Source: Desulfomicrobium apsheronum (GTDB taxonomy: Bacteria > Desulfobacterota > Desulfovibrionia > Desulfovibrionales > Desulfomicrobiaceae). Taken from it: a stretch of 64,000 nucleotides of DNA. Location of the stretch: positions 186,001 to 250,000 of the forward strand of contig NZ_FORX01000002.1 of the NCBI RefSeq assembly GCF_900114115.1, in the 5' to 3' direction. The notes beneath the pieces are model-generated. The model saw nothing but the letters and a program-made list of their open reading frames with translations. It did no database searches and had not been told where the DNA came from. This document shows positions 54,072 through 61,750 of this stretch, one piece after another (within the stretch, counting starts at the first letter, position 1; each line of letters begins with the position of its first letter). The translations under genes and the position numbers were made by a program.

Positions 54072-55579
54072 TGCGAGCCCTCCTTGGGTGGGGTGATGGG
54101 TCCGAAAAGAATTTTTCCGCCGATCTTGCGGGCCAGCGCCGTGAGCATGCCCCGAAAGAGCGGCCCATGCACGGGTATGAGAGGGTACCAGTACACGATG
54201 CCCCACAATCCCCGGGGTAAAAAGCGGGCTCGCAGGGTCACTCTGGTGCGGCCTGGGCGCTCTTCATCCACATCGAACTGGAGCAGGGCTTCGCCCGGCA
54301 GTTTCATTTCGGCCAGCAGGCGAAGGCGGCGATTTTCTTCGACGACCAGCACTCGCCAGAAGTCCAGGGCGTCACCAACGCGCAGTTGATCAGGATCACG
54401 CCGTCCGCGCCGCAGACCCGGACCGCCGATGAGCTTGTCGCATATTCCCCGGATTTTCCACATCCAGTTTCCGTACATCCAGCCTTCGTCCCCGCCGAGA
54501 CGGACAATGGCTTTCCAGACCTGGGACGGGGTGGCGGCCAGGGTCAGGGTGTGCGCCGACTCCAGCACCGTGCCTCCGGCATAGGGCGCGTCGCCGCAGT
54601 CTATCCATTCCGGCACGCGTTGCAGGCCGGCGTCGGACCAGCAGGTTTCCACCTCGTGGCGGACCGTGCGGTCGAGCGCCCTGCTGATGGCCTCTTCGCA
54701 TGTGAGCAGGCGGGCCGGGACAAGCTCCCGGATGCTGTTTTCCCGGCACACAACCTTGTTGCGCAGCCCTTCCGCCAGGGGACGCGACAGGCTGGCGGGA
54801 ACTGGCGTGACCATCTGGATCCAGTAGGAGGAGAGCTTCGGCGTCAGGACGGGGACCGGTATGATGAGGCGCTGTCGCAGTCCGGCCACGCGGGCGTATA
54901 TGTCGAAAAGATCGCGGTAGCTCAGAATGTCCGGGCCGCCGATGTCCATGGTGCGCCCAGCCGTCTCGGGATTTTCGAGACACCCGGCCAGGTATTCGAG
55001 CACGTTGGTCACGGCGATGGGCTGGCACAGGGACTTGACCCAGGCCGGAGTGATCATGACCGGCAGGCGGTCCACCAGATAACGCAGGATCTCGAAAGAG
55101 GCGCTGCCCGAACCGATGATCATGGCCGCCCGCAGCCAGGTCAGGGGGACCGGCCCGCTGCCCAGGATCTCGCCGACTTCCATGCGCGATTTGAGGTGTT
55201 CGCTCAAATCCTTGTCCATGTCGCCAAGGCCGCCCAGATAGATGATCCGTTCAAGACCGGCCTCCTTGGCCGCGTCGCGCATGATGATGGCCGCTCGCTT
55301 GTCGCGGTCCTCGAAATTCTTCACGCCCGGATACATGGAATGAACCAGATAGTAGGCCGCGTGACATCCGCGCAGGGCCTCTGTCAGCGCGGGCTGGTCC
55401 AGGGCGTCGGCCTGGGCCAGTTCCACGTTTTCATGGGCCGCGAAAGGCCTGCACCGCAGCTTCTCCGGATTGCGGCCCACGGCGCGCACTCTCCAGCCCC
55501 GCTCAAGCAGGGCCGCGACCAGGCGGCCTCCGATGTAGCCGGTGGCTCCGAGCACGGCGACGGTGCGGTTGTCTTTCAT
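54059..55579 (-). CDS. NAD(P)-binding SDR protein fused to DUF2867
   Basis: A 506-residue fusion. The N-terminal atypical SDR (about 1-300) has the nucleotide motif VLGATGYIGGRL and later YYLVHSM, IIYLGGLG and a conserved NVLEYLAGCL. The C-terminal DUF2867 domain (about 345-495) resembles SRPBCC lipid-binding folds (SAHTLTLAATPSQVWKAIVRLGGDEGWMYGNWMW). Members occur beside photolyase-type and DUF1722 genes in other bacteria, as YbgA does here. Substrate unknown. AGGAG lies 7 bases before the ATG at 55579. Confidence 0.88.
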   Translation of the reverse strand: MKDNRTVAVLGATGYIGGRLVAALLERGWRVRAVGRNPEKLRCRPFAAHENVELAQADALDQPALTEALRGCHAAYYLVHSMYPGVKNFEDRDKRAAIIMRDAAKEAGLERIIYLGGLGDMDKDLSEHLKSRMEVGEILGSGPVPLTWLRAAMIIGSGSASFEILRYLVDRLPVMITPAWVKSLCQPIAVTNVLEYLAGCLENPETAGRTMDIGGPDILSYRDLFDIYARVAGLRQRLIIPVPVLTPKLSSYWIQMVTPVPASLSRPLAEGLRNKVVCRENSIRELVPARLLTCEEAISRALDRTVRHEVETCWSDAGLQRVPEWIDCGDAPYAGGTVLESAHTLTLAATPSQVWKAIVRLGGDEGWMYGNWMWKIRGICDKLIGGPGLRRGRRDPDQLRVGDALDFWRVLVVEENRRLRLLAEMKLPGEALLQFDVDEERPGRTRVTLRARFLPRGLWGIVYWYPLIPVHGPLFRGMLTALARKIGGKILFGPITPPKEGSQCRL

Positions 55580-55711
55580 TCCACAACTCCTGATAATGTT
55601 TGAGGTTACAGATAGTTCCTTCGCGGCGTCTGGCAACCGTCTTTACTCTCGTTCCAAGGCAACCTAATGTTTCCGAATGGCCCTTCAATATTTCATACTG
55701 ACGAGGTTTTT

Positions 55712-57187
55712 ATGAATATACATGTATTTCGGGATGGTGGCGAGTTGAAAGATGCCGTGCTGCTCATGTTCCGCTCCGAAGGAAAGGATTGGAGCGAAGC
55801 GGATCAGGAACTTGCACGGCTTTTCGGCCTTGATCCAGTGATTTCCTTTTCGGGCAAGGCCGGACGGACCAGGCTCTGCTCCGCGTCTGGCGGGTCGTGC
55901 CTGCTTGTGGGACTCGGCAAAGCCGACGATCTTGATCTAGACGGATTTCGCGCTGCCGTGGGCACGGCTGTTCGCGCCGCCGCGAGCCAGGAGCTTTCCT
56001 GCCTGGCTGTGGCCTCCGAGCATTTGGATCGGCTGGAGTTGGCCGATGACCTGACGCTGGAGTGCGTCGTGGCCGTACGGCTGGCCAGTTATCGTTTCGT
56101 AGCCTTCAAGTCCGATCCCGGCGAAGAGGACTGCCCCCGGAGCCTGGCCGTCTGGAGCAGGGATACGGACATGCAGGGCAAAGTGGCCCGGGCGCTGGCC
56201 GTGGCTGAAGGAGTGGCCCTGGCGCGCGATCTGGTCAACACTCCGGCCAACGTGGCCACGCCCGAGCATTTGGCCGGCGTTGCCCGTGACCTTGCCGCCC
56301 GGTTCGGGTTCGGCGCGCAGGTCTTCGGTCCCAAAGAGATCATCGAGATGGGCATGGGCTCCTTTGCCTCGGTTTTTCGCGGCAGCGACACCCCGGCCAG
56401 GTTCATCGTGCTCGACTCGGCGCCGGGCAGCGAGGCAAGGCCGTTGGTCTTCGTGGGCAAGGGCGTGACTTTCGATACTGGCGGCATCTCGCTCAAGCCG
56501 TCCGCGAAAATGCATGAGATGAAAGGGGACATGGCCGGAGCCGCCGCCATTCTGGGCCTGTTCATGGCCTTGGGCCGGGCCGGTGAAAGTCCGAGGCGGG
56601 TGATCGGGCTGCTGCCGTGCACGGAGAATGTGCCGGGCAGCAAGGCTACCAAGCCCGGTGACGTGGTCACGGCCATGAACGGCAAGACCATCGAGATCCT
56701 GAATACCGATGCCGAGGGCCGCCTCATCCTGGCCGACGCTCTGGCCTACAGCGCGCGCTTCGAGCCCGAGATCCTGGTCGATCTGGCCACCCTGACCGGA
56801 GCCTGCCTCGTTGCCCTGGGCACCAAGGTCGCGGCGGTCTTCTCGACCACGGCCGAGCTTGATGGGCGCATTCGCGAAGGCGGCAGCCGCGTGGGCGAGC
56901 GTTACTGGCCCATGCCCCTTTGGGCGGAATACGGCGTGCCCCTGAAAGGCGAGGTGGCGGATCTGAAGAATATCGCCACTCGGGAGGGCGGGGCGATCTA
57001 CGCGGCCATGTTCCTGAAGAACTTCGTGCCCGAAGGCGTGGACTGGGCCCATCTGGACATCGCGGGCCCGGCCTGGACAGATGAGAATATGTCCATTTTC
57101 AGGCCCGGAGGAACCGGGTTTGGCGTGCGGACATTGTGGGAGCTGATTGGCGCGTATGCCGGGGAGGAGGGGGAGACGGCGCTTTAG
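55712..57187 (+). CDS. pepA: Leucyl aminopeptidase (M17)
   Basis: A 491-residue M17 aminopeptidase, hexameric and using two metal ions, that removes N-terminal residues from peptides. The N-terminal macro-like domain (about 1-160) is followed by the catalytic domain with GKGVTFDTGGISLKPS, MKGDMAGAA, and the family signature NTDAEGRLILADAL (about 330-343). GAGG precedes the ATG at 55712. A repeat-rich gap begins right after its stop. Confidence 0.96.
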   Translation: MNIHVFRDGGELKDAVLLMFRSEGKDWSEADQELARLFGLDPVISFSGKAGRTRLCSASGGSCLLVGLGKADDLDLDGFRAAVGTAVRAAASQELSCLAVASEHLDRLELADDLTLECVVAVRLASYRFVAFKSDPGEEDCPRSLAVWSRDTDMQGKVARALAVAEGVALARDLVNTPANVATPEHLAGVARDLAARFGFGAQVFGPKEIIEMGMGSFASVFRGSDTPARFIVLDSAPGSEARPLVFVGKGVTFDTGGISLKPSAKMHEMKGDMAGAAAILGLFMALGRAGESPRRVIGLLPCTENVPGSKATKPGDVVTAMNGKTIEILNTDAEGRLILADALAYSARFEPEILVDLATLTGACLVALGTKVAAVFSTTAELDGRIREGGSRVGERYWPMPLWAEYGVPLKGEVADLKNIATREGGAIYAAMFLKNFVPEGVDWAHLDIAGPAWTDENMSIFRPGGTGFGVRTLWELIGAYAGEEGETAL

Positions 57188-57199
57188 GCGGTGGATGGA

Positions 57200-57334
57200 G
57201 TTAGAGGCGAAGTTGGAGTCGGAGGAAGAGTTGGAGTTGGAGGAAGAGCTTGAGTCGGAGCTGGAGCTTGGTAGGTGGGCGCGTGGCTGGGGTTGGGCGG
57301 TGTCGGAACTGGAGCTTGGTAGGTGGGCGCGTGG
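57200..57334. repeat. Low-complexity and direct repeats after pepA
   Basis: A GGAGTCGGAG/GTTGGAG-type minisatellite (57213-57268) leads into a 26-bp direct repeat, CTGGAGCTTGGTAGGTGGGC plus GCGTGG, at 57261-57286 and 57309-57334. No gene is supported here. Confidence 0.75.
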
Positions 57335-57358
57335 TCGGGTCTGGCCGGGGACGGAGCG

Positions 57359-57481
57359 TCGAAACTCCCTCCGCCGGCCTCGTAATGCTTCCCCGCTGCG
57401 TGCAGAGAACACCGGCCTTCGCTGCGTACGGTCAAGCAGCGGGGAAACAAACGATGCCAGGCTCGGTCAGACAGTCGACGC
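57359..57481. repeat. Dispersed intergenic element, copy 2
   Basis: Same left flank (CGAAACTCCCTC..GGCCTCGTA) and right flank (GATGCC.GGCTCGGTCAGACAGTCG) as the element at 9783-9905, but with different inverted arms: TTCCCCGCTGC (57389-57399) and GCAGCGGGGAA (57436-57446), perfectly complementary over 11 bp. No protein is encoded. Confidence 0.65.
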
Positions 57482-57570
57482 CCCGTCCCCGGCCAGACCC
57501 GACCACGCTTGGTGTCAGGGCGGAAGGGGGAATGGAGAGAGCGCGGTCATGCCTGCCGTTTGTCCATTTC

Positions 57571-57690
57571 TGGTAAGTCCGAGTTGCCCACCTCCGCGTC
57601 ATCCCCGCGAAGGCGGGGATCCAGGCATCTTGGTAAGGCCGAGTAGCTCCACCTCCGCGTCATCCTCGTGCAGGTGGGGCTCCAGGCCTT
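57571..57690. repeat. 60-bp tandem repeat with REP-like hairpin
   Basis: Bases 57571-57630 and 57631-57690 are direct repeats starting TGGTAAG[T/G]CCGAGT and containing CCTCCGCGTCATCC. The first has an intact hairpin CCCCGC-gaag-GCGGGG in a CGTCATCC...GGATCCAGG context of a kind widespread in bacterial genomes; in the second the hairpin has decayed. Confidence 0.75.
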
Positions 57691-57728
57691 TTTGGCAGCG
57701 CAGCAAAAATTCAGCGGAGCGGAATCTC

Positions 57729-58289
57729 ATGCGGCTTTTCATAGGCATCCCCCTTCCCGGCGAGTACGCGCAAATCATTCGTCAGATTCAAGCGGCCTGG
57801 AAAAAGCGCCTGGCCTCTAAGGTGTCGTGGGTGCGGCCGGAACTGGCTCATGTGACGCTCAGGTTTCTGGGCGAAGTGGATGAGGACAAGGTGCCGGTCA
57901 TTGTCCAGGCAATGCAGGACGCGGCCCGGGGGAGCTTTGCGGCGCAGGGGGGAGCGGGCGGCTTTTTTCCTGCCGTGGGCGCGCCGCGTGTGATCTGGAT
58001 CGGTTTGCGCCAGGGACGCGAGGAATGCGCGGCGTATTTTGAAAAGCTTGATGGAGGATTGGCGCAGGCCGGATTTTCTGCCGAGCAAAAACCCTTTTCC
58101 CCGCATCTGACCGTGGCCCGGGTCAAGGCTGCGGCCCGAAATGATGAGTGGTCCGGTCTGCTCGTCGATTTGAAGAGGGATTGGCCCGCGTTCACGGTGA
58201 GCCATGTCGTGCTCTGGCAGAGCATCCTCAAGCCTTCCGGGCCGGAGTATCGAAGAGTGGCGGAAGTAGGACTGGCGGGCCGGAGCTAG
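57729..58289 (+). CDS. thpR: RNA 2',3'-cyclic phosphodiesterase
   Basis: A 186-residue 2H phosphoesterase of the ThpR/LigT family. The two catalytic motifs are HVTLRFLG (about residues 40-47) and HLTVARVK (about 125-132), with MRLFIGIPLP at the start. It opens 2',3'-cyclic phosphates on RNA. The start at 57729 begins the conserved region; the open frame to 57147 is derived from the repeats upstream. Its end overlaps the stop of the convergent nucleotidyltransferase gene by 4 bases. Confidence 0.9.
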   Translation: MRLFIGIPLPGEYAQIIRQIQAAWKKRLASKVSWVRPELAHVTLRFLGEVDEDKVPVIVQAMQDAARGSFAAQGGAGGFFPAVGAPRVIWIGLRQGREECAAYFEKLDGGLAQAGFSAEQKPFSPHLTVARVKAAARNDEWSGLLVDLKRDWPAFTVSHVVLWQSILKPSGPEYRRVAEVGLAGRS

Positions 58290-58606
58290 CGTCGCTCGAA
58301 GATCACCTGGCCCACCCGGTCGATATGTTCGAGCAGTAGCGGTTCCGTGATGGCATCGTAATTCACGACGTCAAAAAAGTAAGGCATTGGCGCTTCCTCG
58401 TTGAGAAGGCTGGCCAGCCGGATTGCGGATTCGTAAGCAAGGTTTTTTCCCTTGATGGCCAAGTCTACATCTGAACCGGGTTTGTGCGTGCCTTTGGCCC
58501 TTGAACCAAAGAGAATGACCTGATGTATTTCGGGAAGTTGCGTTGCGGCGTGGGCGATCAGCGCCAGGTCGCTCTCCAGCAGGCCAATGCCGGAATGCGC
58601 GTTCAT
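58286..58606 (-). CDS. MNT-type nucleotidyltransferase (antitoxin-like)
   Basis: A 106-residue minimal nucleotidyltransferase. The signature is GSRAKGTHKPGSDVDLAI, i.e. GS-x10-DxD (about residues 34-48), as in MntA/HI0073. In characterised pairs this protein AMPylates and inactivates the HEPN ribonuclease toxin. Here it is second in a two-gene minus-strand operon, overlapping the HEPN gene by 4 bases. A housekeeping role, as once proposed for HI0073-HI0074, cannot be excluded. Confidence 0.9.
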   Translation of the reverse strand: MNAHSGIGLLESDLALIAHAATQLPEIHQVILFGSRAKGTHKPGSDVDLAIKGKNLAYESAIRLASLLNEEAPMPYFFDVVNYDAITEPLLLEHIDRVGQVIFERR

Positions 58607-59013
58607 GGCTGTTGCCCGATCTTGTCGCGGAAAACCGTATGCAGGGATTTGAGCAGGGGGAAGTAGGCGTTGCGGATTTTTTGTTCCACGATGTTTGCCG
58701 TCTGCTCGTTGTAGGTATGTGTGGTCAGGTTGCGGTCTTCCAGGGCGTTTATCCAGGCATGGCCGTCGGCGATGATGCCGGATTGATAGGCCTGCTTGAT
58801 GGCCTGACGAGGGCTTGTGATCGTAAACCCTTCCGCCTCCTGATAATCCTTGAGCAGTTTCCAGCTTTGTTCGAAAGCCATTTCAAAAAATTGGATGAGT
58901 CCCGCCCGTTCGATGATTGTCATTTTTTCGATGGTCATTGCCGATTCCAGCAAGGCAAATGATTTATCGAACTGGTCGAATCTCTGCCGCCAGCGTACAT
59001 CATGGGTATTCAT
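58603..59013 (-). CDS. HEPN-like protein (HI0074 family, toxin-like)
   Basis: A 136-residue all-helical protein of the HI0074/nucleotidyltransferase substrate-binding family. The C-terminal motif RNLTTHTYNE fits R-x4-H with flanking residues of the HEPN RNase site, extended by the downstream Tyr that is AMPylated in HepT proteins. It is encoded directly before the MNT partner. Together they look like a HepT-MntA type VII toxin-antitoxin pair. Confidence 0.88.
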   Translation of the reverse strand: MNTHDVRWRQRFDQFDKSFALLESAMTIEKMTIIERAGLIQFFEMAFEQSWKLLKDYQEAEGFTITSPRQAIKQAYQSGIIADGHAWINALEDRNLTTHTYNEQTANIVEQKIRNAYFPLLKSLHTVFRDKIGQQP

Positions 59014-59031
59014 ACCCTGCCCCTCGTAAAT

Positions 59032-59055
59032 GGGCCGGAGTGTCTGCTCCGGCCC
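59032..59055 (-). terminator. Hairpin after the oxidoreductase operon
   Basis: Perfect 9-bp stem GGGCCGGAG / CTCCGGCCC (59032-59040, 59047-59055). Read on the minus strand it is followed by only ATTT, so termination may be partial. It separates the oxidoreductase gene from the HEPN gene. Confidence 0.5.
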
Positions 59056-59066
59056 GGCAAGTGTTT

Positions 59067-60818
59067 CTAATTTTTTTCCTCTGAGCGCCCCATCTCGCTT
59101 ATGGCCGTGGCATAGGCCATGCGCAAGCTTTCAAGGTACTCTGGGTCGGCCTGCCCTTTCCAGGTGGTGACTTCCAGGAAGCGTTTGGGGATCTTCACTC
59201 CCATGGGGTCGAAGCCGCCCGCGATCCGGGCCTGCCAGCGCAGCTTCTGGATGGAGGCCGCCGCGTCGTCCAGGCTGTCGGCCAGGTTTCTGCCGCCGAG
59301 CACAGTCAGGCATTGGCGCAGGGTGTCCGGGTCATAGACCTTGCGGGCGAAGAGACAGGCCACCATCGAAGTCAGGATCACCCGCTCTCGCTCGTCCTCA
59401 AGTAGAAAGGTCAGGGCCTTGTCCACGTCCTTGGGCGCGTTGGACTGGTCGTAGCTGTAGGCTCCGGTGTCCAGGTGCGAGTGCCGAAGGCCCAGGGACT
59501 GGGCCACGTAGAAGACCTCTCCGGTGGCGTACCCGGCCATCTCCTGCCCCAGCACGCAGGCGAAATCCTCGCCTCCGTAATGTTTGGCCGCGACCATGGT
59601 TCCGGCCGCCAGAAGCTTCCAGAACTCGTTTGCCGCCCCCGCCAGCAGGTGCACGGCTTTGAGATAGCCCCGGACTTCGCCGAAGCGCAGTTCGATCCCG
59701 GTCTGTTCCGTCGTGACCACGCCCTTTTCAAGGGCCTCCGTGGCCCAGGCCAGGGCCACGCCGCCGCTCATGACGTCGAGGCCCGCCTTCTCCACCTCGT
59801 CCATGACCGTGAGCACGTCCGGTGCATGGGTCAGTCCGAGCATGGAGCCCGTGGCAAAGATGGGCTCGTAGTCGTATCCCACCTGCCGGTAGAGATACTG
59901 GTTGTCCTTGTCGAATTTCTCGCGCACGAAGCCGATATGGATGCAACCCACCGGACAACCCGAGCAGGCGGCATTGCGCAGCAGCGTGTCGTCGGCGAAG
60001 CGTTCGCCCGTAATGCCTTCGATGCCGGGGTCCGAGGTGGCCTGAAGGTTGCGCCAGGGCAGGGCTTTCAGTTCATTGAGCGCCTCCAGGTTCGAGGCGG
60101 TGCCCAGATTGTGGTACTTGCGCATCATGTCCGTGTCCGTGACCTTGCGGAAGATGTCGGCGTACAGGGCCCCATATTCCTTGCCCTCGGGCAGATTCTG
60201 GGAGCCGTTGCCCTCGATGGCGATGGCCTTGACGTTCTTGGCCCCCATGACCGCGCCTCCGCCGAGACGACCGAAATGGCGGTAGGTATCGACATTTATG
60301 CAGGCCATGGCCGACTTGTTCTCTCCGGCCGGGCCAATACGCATGATGGTTCGGTGTCCGGAGCCCTTGAGGATGCGGCGCAGGAGTTTGCCGGTGGTCA
60401 GGGCGTCCTTGCCCCACAGGTAGCCCGCATCCATGAGTTCTATGATGTTGGCACCCAGGTGCAGAACCGTGGGACGCTCGGCGCGGCCGATGATAACCAG
60501 GGCGTCCAGTCCCGCGAAGCGCAGGGCCAGGGCGCTGCGGCCGCCCGCGTGGGATTCGGCGTACTGGCCGTGTAGGGGAGAGGTGAAGGCGCAGACGGTC
60601 TTGCTTATGAGCGGAAAAAATCCGGTCAGGGGGCCGATGCAGAAAATAAGGGGCTGCCCCGGATCATCCCAGGCCATGCCGGGCTTTGCGTAATCGAGAT
60701 GAAGTTTGGCGGCCAGACCCGACCCGCCGATGAATGTATCCACGCCGGGCATGGAGCGGATGGTGGATCGGCCCGTGGACAGGTTGACTTCCAGGATCTT
60801 GAAGGTGTCAGCTATCAT
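59067..60818 (-). CDS. Aldehyde ferredoxin oxidoreductase family protein (tungsten/molybdenum)
   Basis: A 583-residue member of the aldehyde ferredoxin oxidoreductase family, which uses a tungsto- or molybdo-bispterin cofactor and one [4Fe-4S] cluster. The N-terminal domain has GGSGLAAKL and the pterin-binding motif HAGGRSALALRFAG. Cluster ligands lie in CSGCPVGC (about 285-292), and the fourth Cys is probably in MVACLFARK. IGPAGENKSAMACINVD and GRLGGGAVMGAKNVKAI are also typical. The exact aldehyde or acid substrate cannot be told. The ATG at 60818 follows GGAGG and overlaps the ferredoxin stop; the open frame beyond is antisense to the ferredoxin and rejected. Confidence 0.93.
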   Translation of the reverse strand: MIADTFKILEVNLSTGRSTIRSMPGVDTFIGGSGLAAKLHLDYAKPGMAWDDPGQPLIFCIGPLTGFFPLISKTVCAFTSPLHGQYAESHAGGRSALALRFAGLDALVIIGRAERPTVLHLGANIIELMDAGYLWGKDALTTGKLLRRILKGSGHRTIMRIGPAGENKSAMACINVDTYRHFGRLGGGAVMGAKNVKAIAIEGNGSQNLPEGKEYGALYADIFRKVTDTDMMRKYHNLGTASNLEALNELKALPWRNLQATSDPGIEGITGERFADDTLLRNAACSGCPVGCIHIGFVREKFDKDNQYLYRQVGYDYEPIFATGSMLGLTHAPDVLTVMDEVEKAGLDVMSGGVALAWATEALEKGVVTTEQTGIELRFGEVRGYLKAVHLLAGAANEFWKLLAAGTMVAAKHYGGEDFACVLGQEMAGYATGEVFYVAQSLGLRHSHLDTGAYSYDQSNAPKDVDKALTFLLEDERERVILTSMVACLFARKVYDPDTLRQCLTVLGGRNLADSLDDAAASIQKLRWQARIAGGFDPMGVKIPKRFLEVTTWKGQADPEYLESLRMAYATAISEMGRSEEKN

Positions 60819-61219
60819 GATTCCACCTCCTGCATTTCCAGACAGTCGTGGGGACAGAATTCCACGCAGTTGCCGCAGTGGATGCAGACATAGGGCCTGC
60901 CCTCTCGATCCTGGGCGATGGCGTCCACCGGACAGGCGGCGACGCATTTGCCGCACTGGATGCAGAGTTTCTTCTGCTGGGTGACTCCGCCGCCCTTGCG
61001 CTGCTTGAGGCTGCCCGTGGGGCAGGCCACCGCGCAGGGGGCAGGGTTGCAGGCCAGACAGACCTTGGCCAGAAAGCCGGTGGAGAGGCCGCCGGAGGAC
61101 AGAATGCGGATGCCGGCATTTTCCCAGGACAGGCATTTGTGGACCACGCGGGCGCATGCCAAGGAGCATGAATGGCAACCGATGCATCGGTCCATGCGGG
61201 TCGCGACGAGTTGTTTCAT
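60815..61219 (-). CDS. Polyferredoxin partner with four [4Fe-4S] motifs
   Basis: A 134-residue iron-sulfur protein with four cysteine clusters: CIGCHSCSLAC, CLACNPAPCAVACP, CIQCGKCVAACP and CIHCGNCVEFCP. The arrangement matches the electron-transfer subunits (AorA/HycB type) encoded before many tungsten-dependent aldehyde oxidoreductases. It should accept electrons from the oxidoreductase encoded immediately downstream, with which it overlaps by 4 bases, and pass them to a soluble carrier. No membrane anchor or signal peptide is present. Confidence 0.93.
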   Translation of the reverse strand: MKQLVATRMDRCIGCHSCSLACARVVHKCLSWENAGIRILSSGGLSTGFLAKVCLACNPAPCAVACPTGSLKQRKGGGVTQQKKLCIQCGKCVAACPVDAIAQDREGRPYVCIHCGNCVEFCPHDCLEMQEVES

Positions 61220-61348
61220 AAGTGCTTTCCTGTGAAAGGGGTTCTAAAAAAATAAAGGTATGTGTCTTTGGCGCGATTGTGAAGGGGTGAGTGGGTGGTT
61301 TACAAGCCGGGACAAACGTGAAAGCGAGAAGCGGCACAGGAGGTGAAC

Positions 61349-61666
61349 GTGGCGGAACGTGTTTTTTCCATCGTGACCAGACCGGATACGGGACTGGAAC
61401 TTTTCGAGATCATTCAGGATCATGTCCGCGAACTGCATGGGCGCGGCATGGCCAGAACAGTGGGTTACGAAGTCATGAGCAACGGCCGGGTCATTCTCTT
61501 GAAGGTCCGGGGCCCGGAGGAAGATGTCATGCCTTCGGACGAAACCCTGGAGTCCGTGCTGGACGACGCCTTCGTGGCACGGCTTGAAGCCCTGGCCCAG
61601 GAATTGGTTGACGGATTTCATGTGCCGTCTTTTGCCCACTGCGCTTCGGAGTCGGGTGAGGATTGA
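61349..61666 (+). CDS. Hypothetical protein, 105 residues
   Basis: A small acidic protein I do not recognise. It has an alpha/beta pattern (GLELFEIIQDHVRELHGRG and GYEVMSNGRVILLKVRGPE) and a helical acidic C-terminus. GTG at 61349 is chosen with AGGAGG 5 bases before it; a GTG at 61343 overlaps the Shine-Dalgarno sequence. It is divergent from the ferredoxin operon and convergent with mnmG. A terminator follows. Confidence 0.65.
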   Translation: MAERVFSIVTRPDTGLELFEIIQDHVRELHGRGMARTVGYEVMSNGRVILLKVRGPEEDVMPSDETLESVLDDAFVARLEALAQELVDGFHVPSFAHCASESGED

Positions 61667-61716
61667 TGGCGGGGGATGAGCCCCCTGGTTTGAAAGTGAA
61701 GATTTAAGAACGGATT

Positions 61717-61750
61717 CGGACGGCCCTGATCAGAGCCGTCCGATTTTTTT
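61717..61750 (+). terminator. Terminator embedded in the 3' end of mnmG
   Basis: Perfect 8-bp stem CGGACGGC (61717-61724) / GCCGTCCG (61735-61742) followed by ATTTTTTT on the plus strand. The right arm and the T-run lie within the last codons of the convergent mnmG, whose stop is at 61730-61732. Confidence 0.8.

Noticed and set aside
57147-57728. N-terminal extension of ThpR
   Set aside because: It is translated from low-complexity DNA and repeats; the family starts at MRLFIGIPLP.
60819-61337. N-terminal extension of the AOR-family protein
   Set aside because: It overlaps the ferredoxin gene completely, and GGAGG marks the start at 60818.
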